DNA of 12,340 nucleotides from Ochromonadaceae sp. CCMP2298 (taxonomy: Eukaryota; Sar; Synurophyceae; Ochromonadales; Ochromonadaceae). The stretch's first letter is position 1, and every line of letters starts with the position of its first letter. The position numbers and the translations under genes were made by a program. The notes under the pieces were generated by a model. That model was not told where the DNA came from. It ran no database searches and saw nothing but the letters and a program-made list of their open reading frames with translations. The stretch covers positions 1-12,340 of the forward strand of contig MU634421.1 of the NCBI GenBank assembly GCA_026770595.1. Direction: 5' to 3'. Below, piece after piece: positions 12,201-12,340 of this stretch.

Positions 12201-12340
12201 GTGCTCTCCCGCACTGCCGCCGCAGTCGTAGCGATCTCGGTGCTGCCCATGTAGTTGGTGTCCCATATCTGCCTCCCCAACATCCCGGGCAACACCGTGC
12301 CCGATTTGAGGATGGACTTTCTGTCGGATTCGTTGACGAA
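9224..12340 (-). CDS. DNA polymerase (family B-like) / SF1 helicase / GIY-YIG nuclease fusion, 5' partial
   Basis: The frame is open to the right edge; the true start and probably an exonuclease region lie outside, so 1038 residues are visible. Polymerase core: motif A-like VSLDIIRAHAAIL (D206), motif B-like KALVNHLCGSLG (322-333) and motif C-like SWNTDGASF (TD at 424-425). Then an SF1 helicase of Pif1/RecD type: Walker A GGAGFGKST (512-520), motif II LIDEFS, motif III GDSNQ (620-624), motif V AQGST and motif VI YTALSR (816-821). At 865-965 a GIY-YIG domain shows VYVGQT, R891, H895, E942 and N958. Together these suggest one replicative polypeptide able to synthesise, unwind and nick DNA. Odd points are NTDG in place of the usual DTDS, and the triple fusion itself. 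The helicase and GIY-YIG calls are firm; the polymerase call is good but based on three motifs. Confidence 0.88.
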   Translation of the reverse strand, partial: FVNESDRKSILKSGTVLPGMLGRQIWDTNYMGSTEIATTAAAVRESTAKVVLIDIPHFSMCEFIHDTILEEGRYVEDIRFSKESGIQAFRSPSDAGTVYEISTEVQARHDLYDRLAESTCDKLRFGHWANDSWAVMAGHVYEVLYSHSFKSLQRDMGLDNWKLLSAAPVNALVGSVCSMNCLISNRETEAVYAKTKMVPPVIVSLDIIRAHAAILGNRVATDDWNLFSQFSNYEDWVWTPGATIHAGEYYVGRSWTFGELGCIPEGLRPKELVVFAISKGLLDWSDITGRLLADQTLSGTHFKAFVDEVYTNDVVYHSCDVKALVNHLCGSLGPRYRRDSKGLVCQSRSFMEATVADLESKGKTASIDFFGDLYFIRGETETPRTESALGMHRQISAGVWILLYTLVADFTEANPGAQLISWNTDGASFLLAPRTKCVAPRGLYTGTQKGRESVGMVQRETGHIHEKMAIPAGEIIVDRVTRDWATINESDFGGQDLALKCVKHCGSLMICGGAGFGKSTLLGRYITGLGHTDYQALSFTNSAVQNLVGNSICNAATFDAYFELGGGSGTVAKVEQLSHRKLILIDEFSNASPIHLGLVARAYDLAKIQGRVPPDVILCGDSNQCLPVAPGSKEYDYGKCDVIRRMCCSNRLQLCYKPGSARYDAQLNEVLTQFLETGLVSETLCRDKQLQPDARLSLTFLVGAAAATANTINTARFTGWVPGAPGVGTPVIAQSCSKDVDVFTGQMFTLTAIDADVATLTHVTTGVTTDVPLKLLDDKAKFSPNFACSAIKAQGSTIAHPYNILDIRLMTKRMMYTALSRGQRLSDVCFDWKSVAGRVFADKPILTRPTVLRLGQPPSGTSKYVNTKVYHILHGLAVVYVGQTVQTLEERWAGHCGAVHCGATTDKAMMKIQVYVKKHPECRISFVQNTPCGSLKEAVAIETKFMRMATAAGHKLLNVAQMGGKAKAARATNIQSNIVMGPVKKSRFIEDPKRFRVSKLDTGTNRYLVAKEFCFGPRISKETAWARALAYAPDLCDE
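9633..9662. repeat. 15-bp tandem duplication in the GIY-YIG coding region
   Basis: Two 15-bp copies (9633-9647 and 9648-9662) differ at one base (GCCCCGCAGTGCACT and GCCCCGCAGTGCCCT). The duplication is in frame on the minus strand and adds a second HCGA-type unit (HCGAVHCGA) just after the conserved Arg/His of the GIY-YIG domain. It lies in a loop that varies in length in this family, so it is probably tolerated. Confidence 0.75.

Noticed and set aside
1-12340. Terminal inverted repeats, CRISPR arrays, tRNA or rRNA genes
   Set aside because: The two window ends are not complementary and both lie inside coding sequence; no regular spacer-repeat array or recognisable structural RNA was seen.

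Overview
The window looks like the interior of a Polinton/Maverick-type or polinton-like virus (Preplasmiviricota, adintovirus/PLV grade). It may be a free genome from a metagenome or a copy integrated in a eukaryotic (probably protist) chromosome. Four recognisable hallmarks support this: a short A32/FtsK-HerA-type packaging ATPase, a protein that looks like a double-jelly-roll (DJR) major capsid protein, a retroviral-type (rve) integrase of Polinton style, and a family-B-like DNA polymerase. There are no prokaryotic features such as Shine-Dalgarno sites, tRNAs or rRNAs. Both window edges cut genes and no terminal inverted repeats are visible, so the element is incomplete here. The host cannot be named from the sequence.

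Left to right: the 5' end of an unknown gene running off the left edge (-); a 271-aa protein with an Arg-rich N-terminus (+); a 152-aa coiled-coil protein with a nuclear-localisation-like motif (-); a 158-aa Ala/Gly-rich protein with 11-residue repeats, possibly a minor virion protein (-); the packaging ATPase (-); a 189-aa beta-rich protein (+); a 516-aa fibre-like protein (-); a 230-aa candidate penton/minor capsid protein (+); the major capsid protein (-). The early/replication side follows, all on the minus strand: a zinc-ribbon protein with VLTF3/TFIIB-like character, a 46-aa microprotein, a 93-aa protein with an acidic patch and basic tail, the integrase, and a giant polymerase-helicase-GIY-YIG fusion that runs off the right edge.

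The left two thirds form a morphogenesis module (capsid, penton candidates, fibre, packaging motor, basic core-like proteins). The right third is a replication/integration module. Coding density is extreme: convergent genes abut or overlap by 0 to 11 bases, the polymerase stop codon touches the integrase ATG, and divergent pairs share 19 to 27 bp.

Two results stand out. One is a single polypeptide combining a family-B-like polymerase core, a complete SF1 (Pif1/RecD-like) helicase and a C-terminal GIY-YIG nuclease. The other is a short shared element, a T-rich stretch followed by GTA(A/G/T), ending 10 to 16 nt before the start codon of ten of thirteen genes. It marks starts and could be an initiator-like promoter or a splice-acceptor-like signal. 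No adenain/Ulp1-like maturation protease was recognised in the window.
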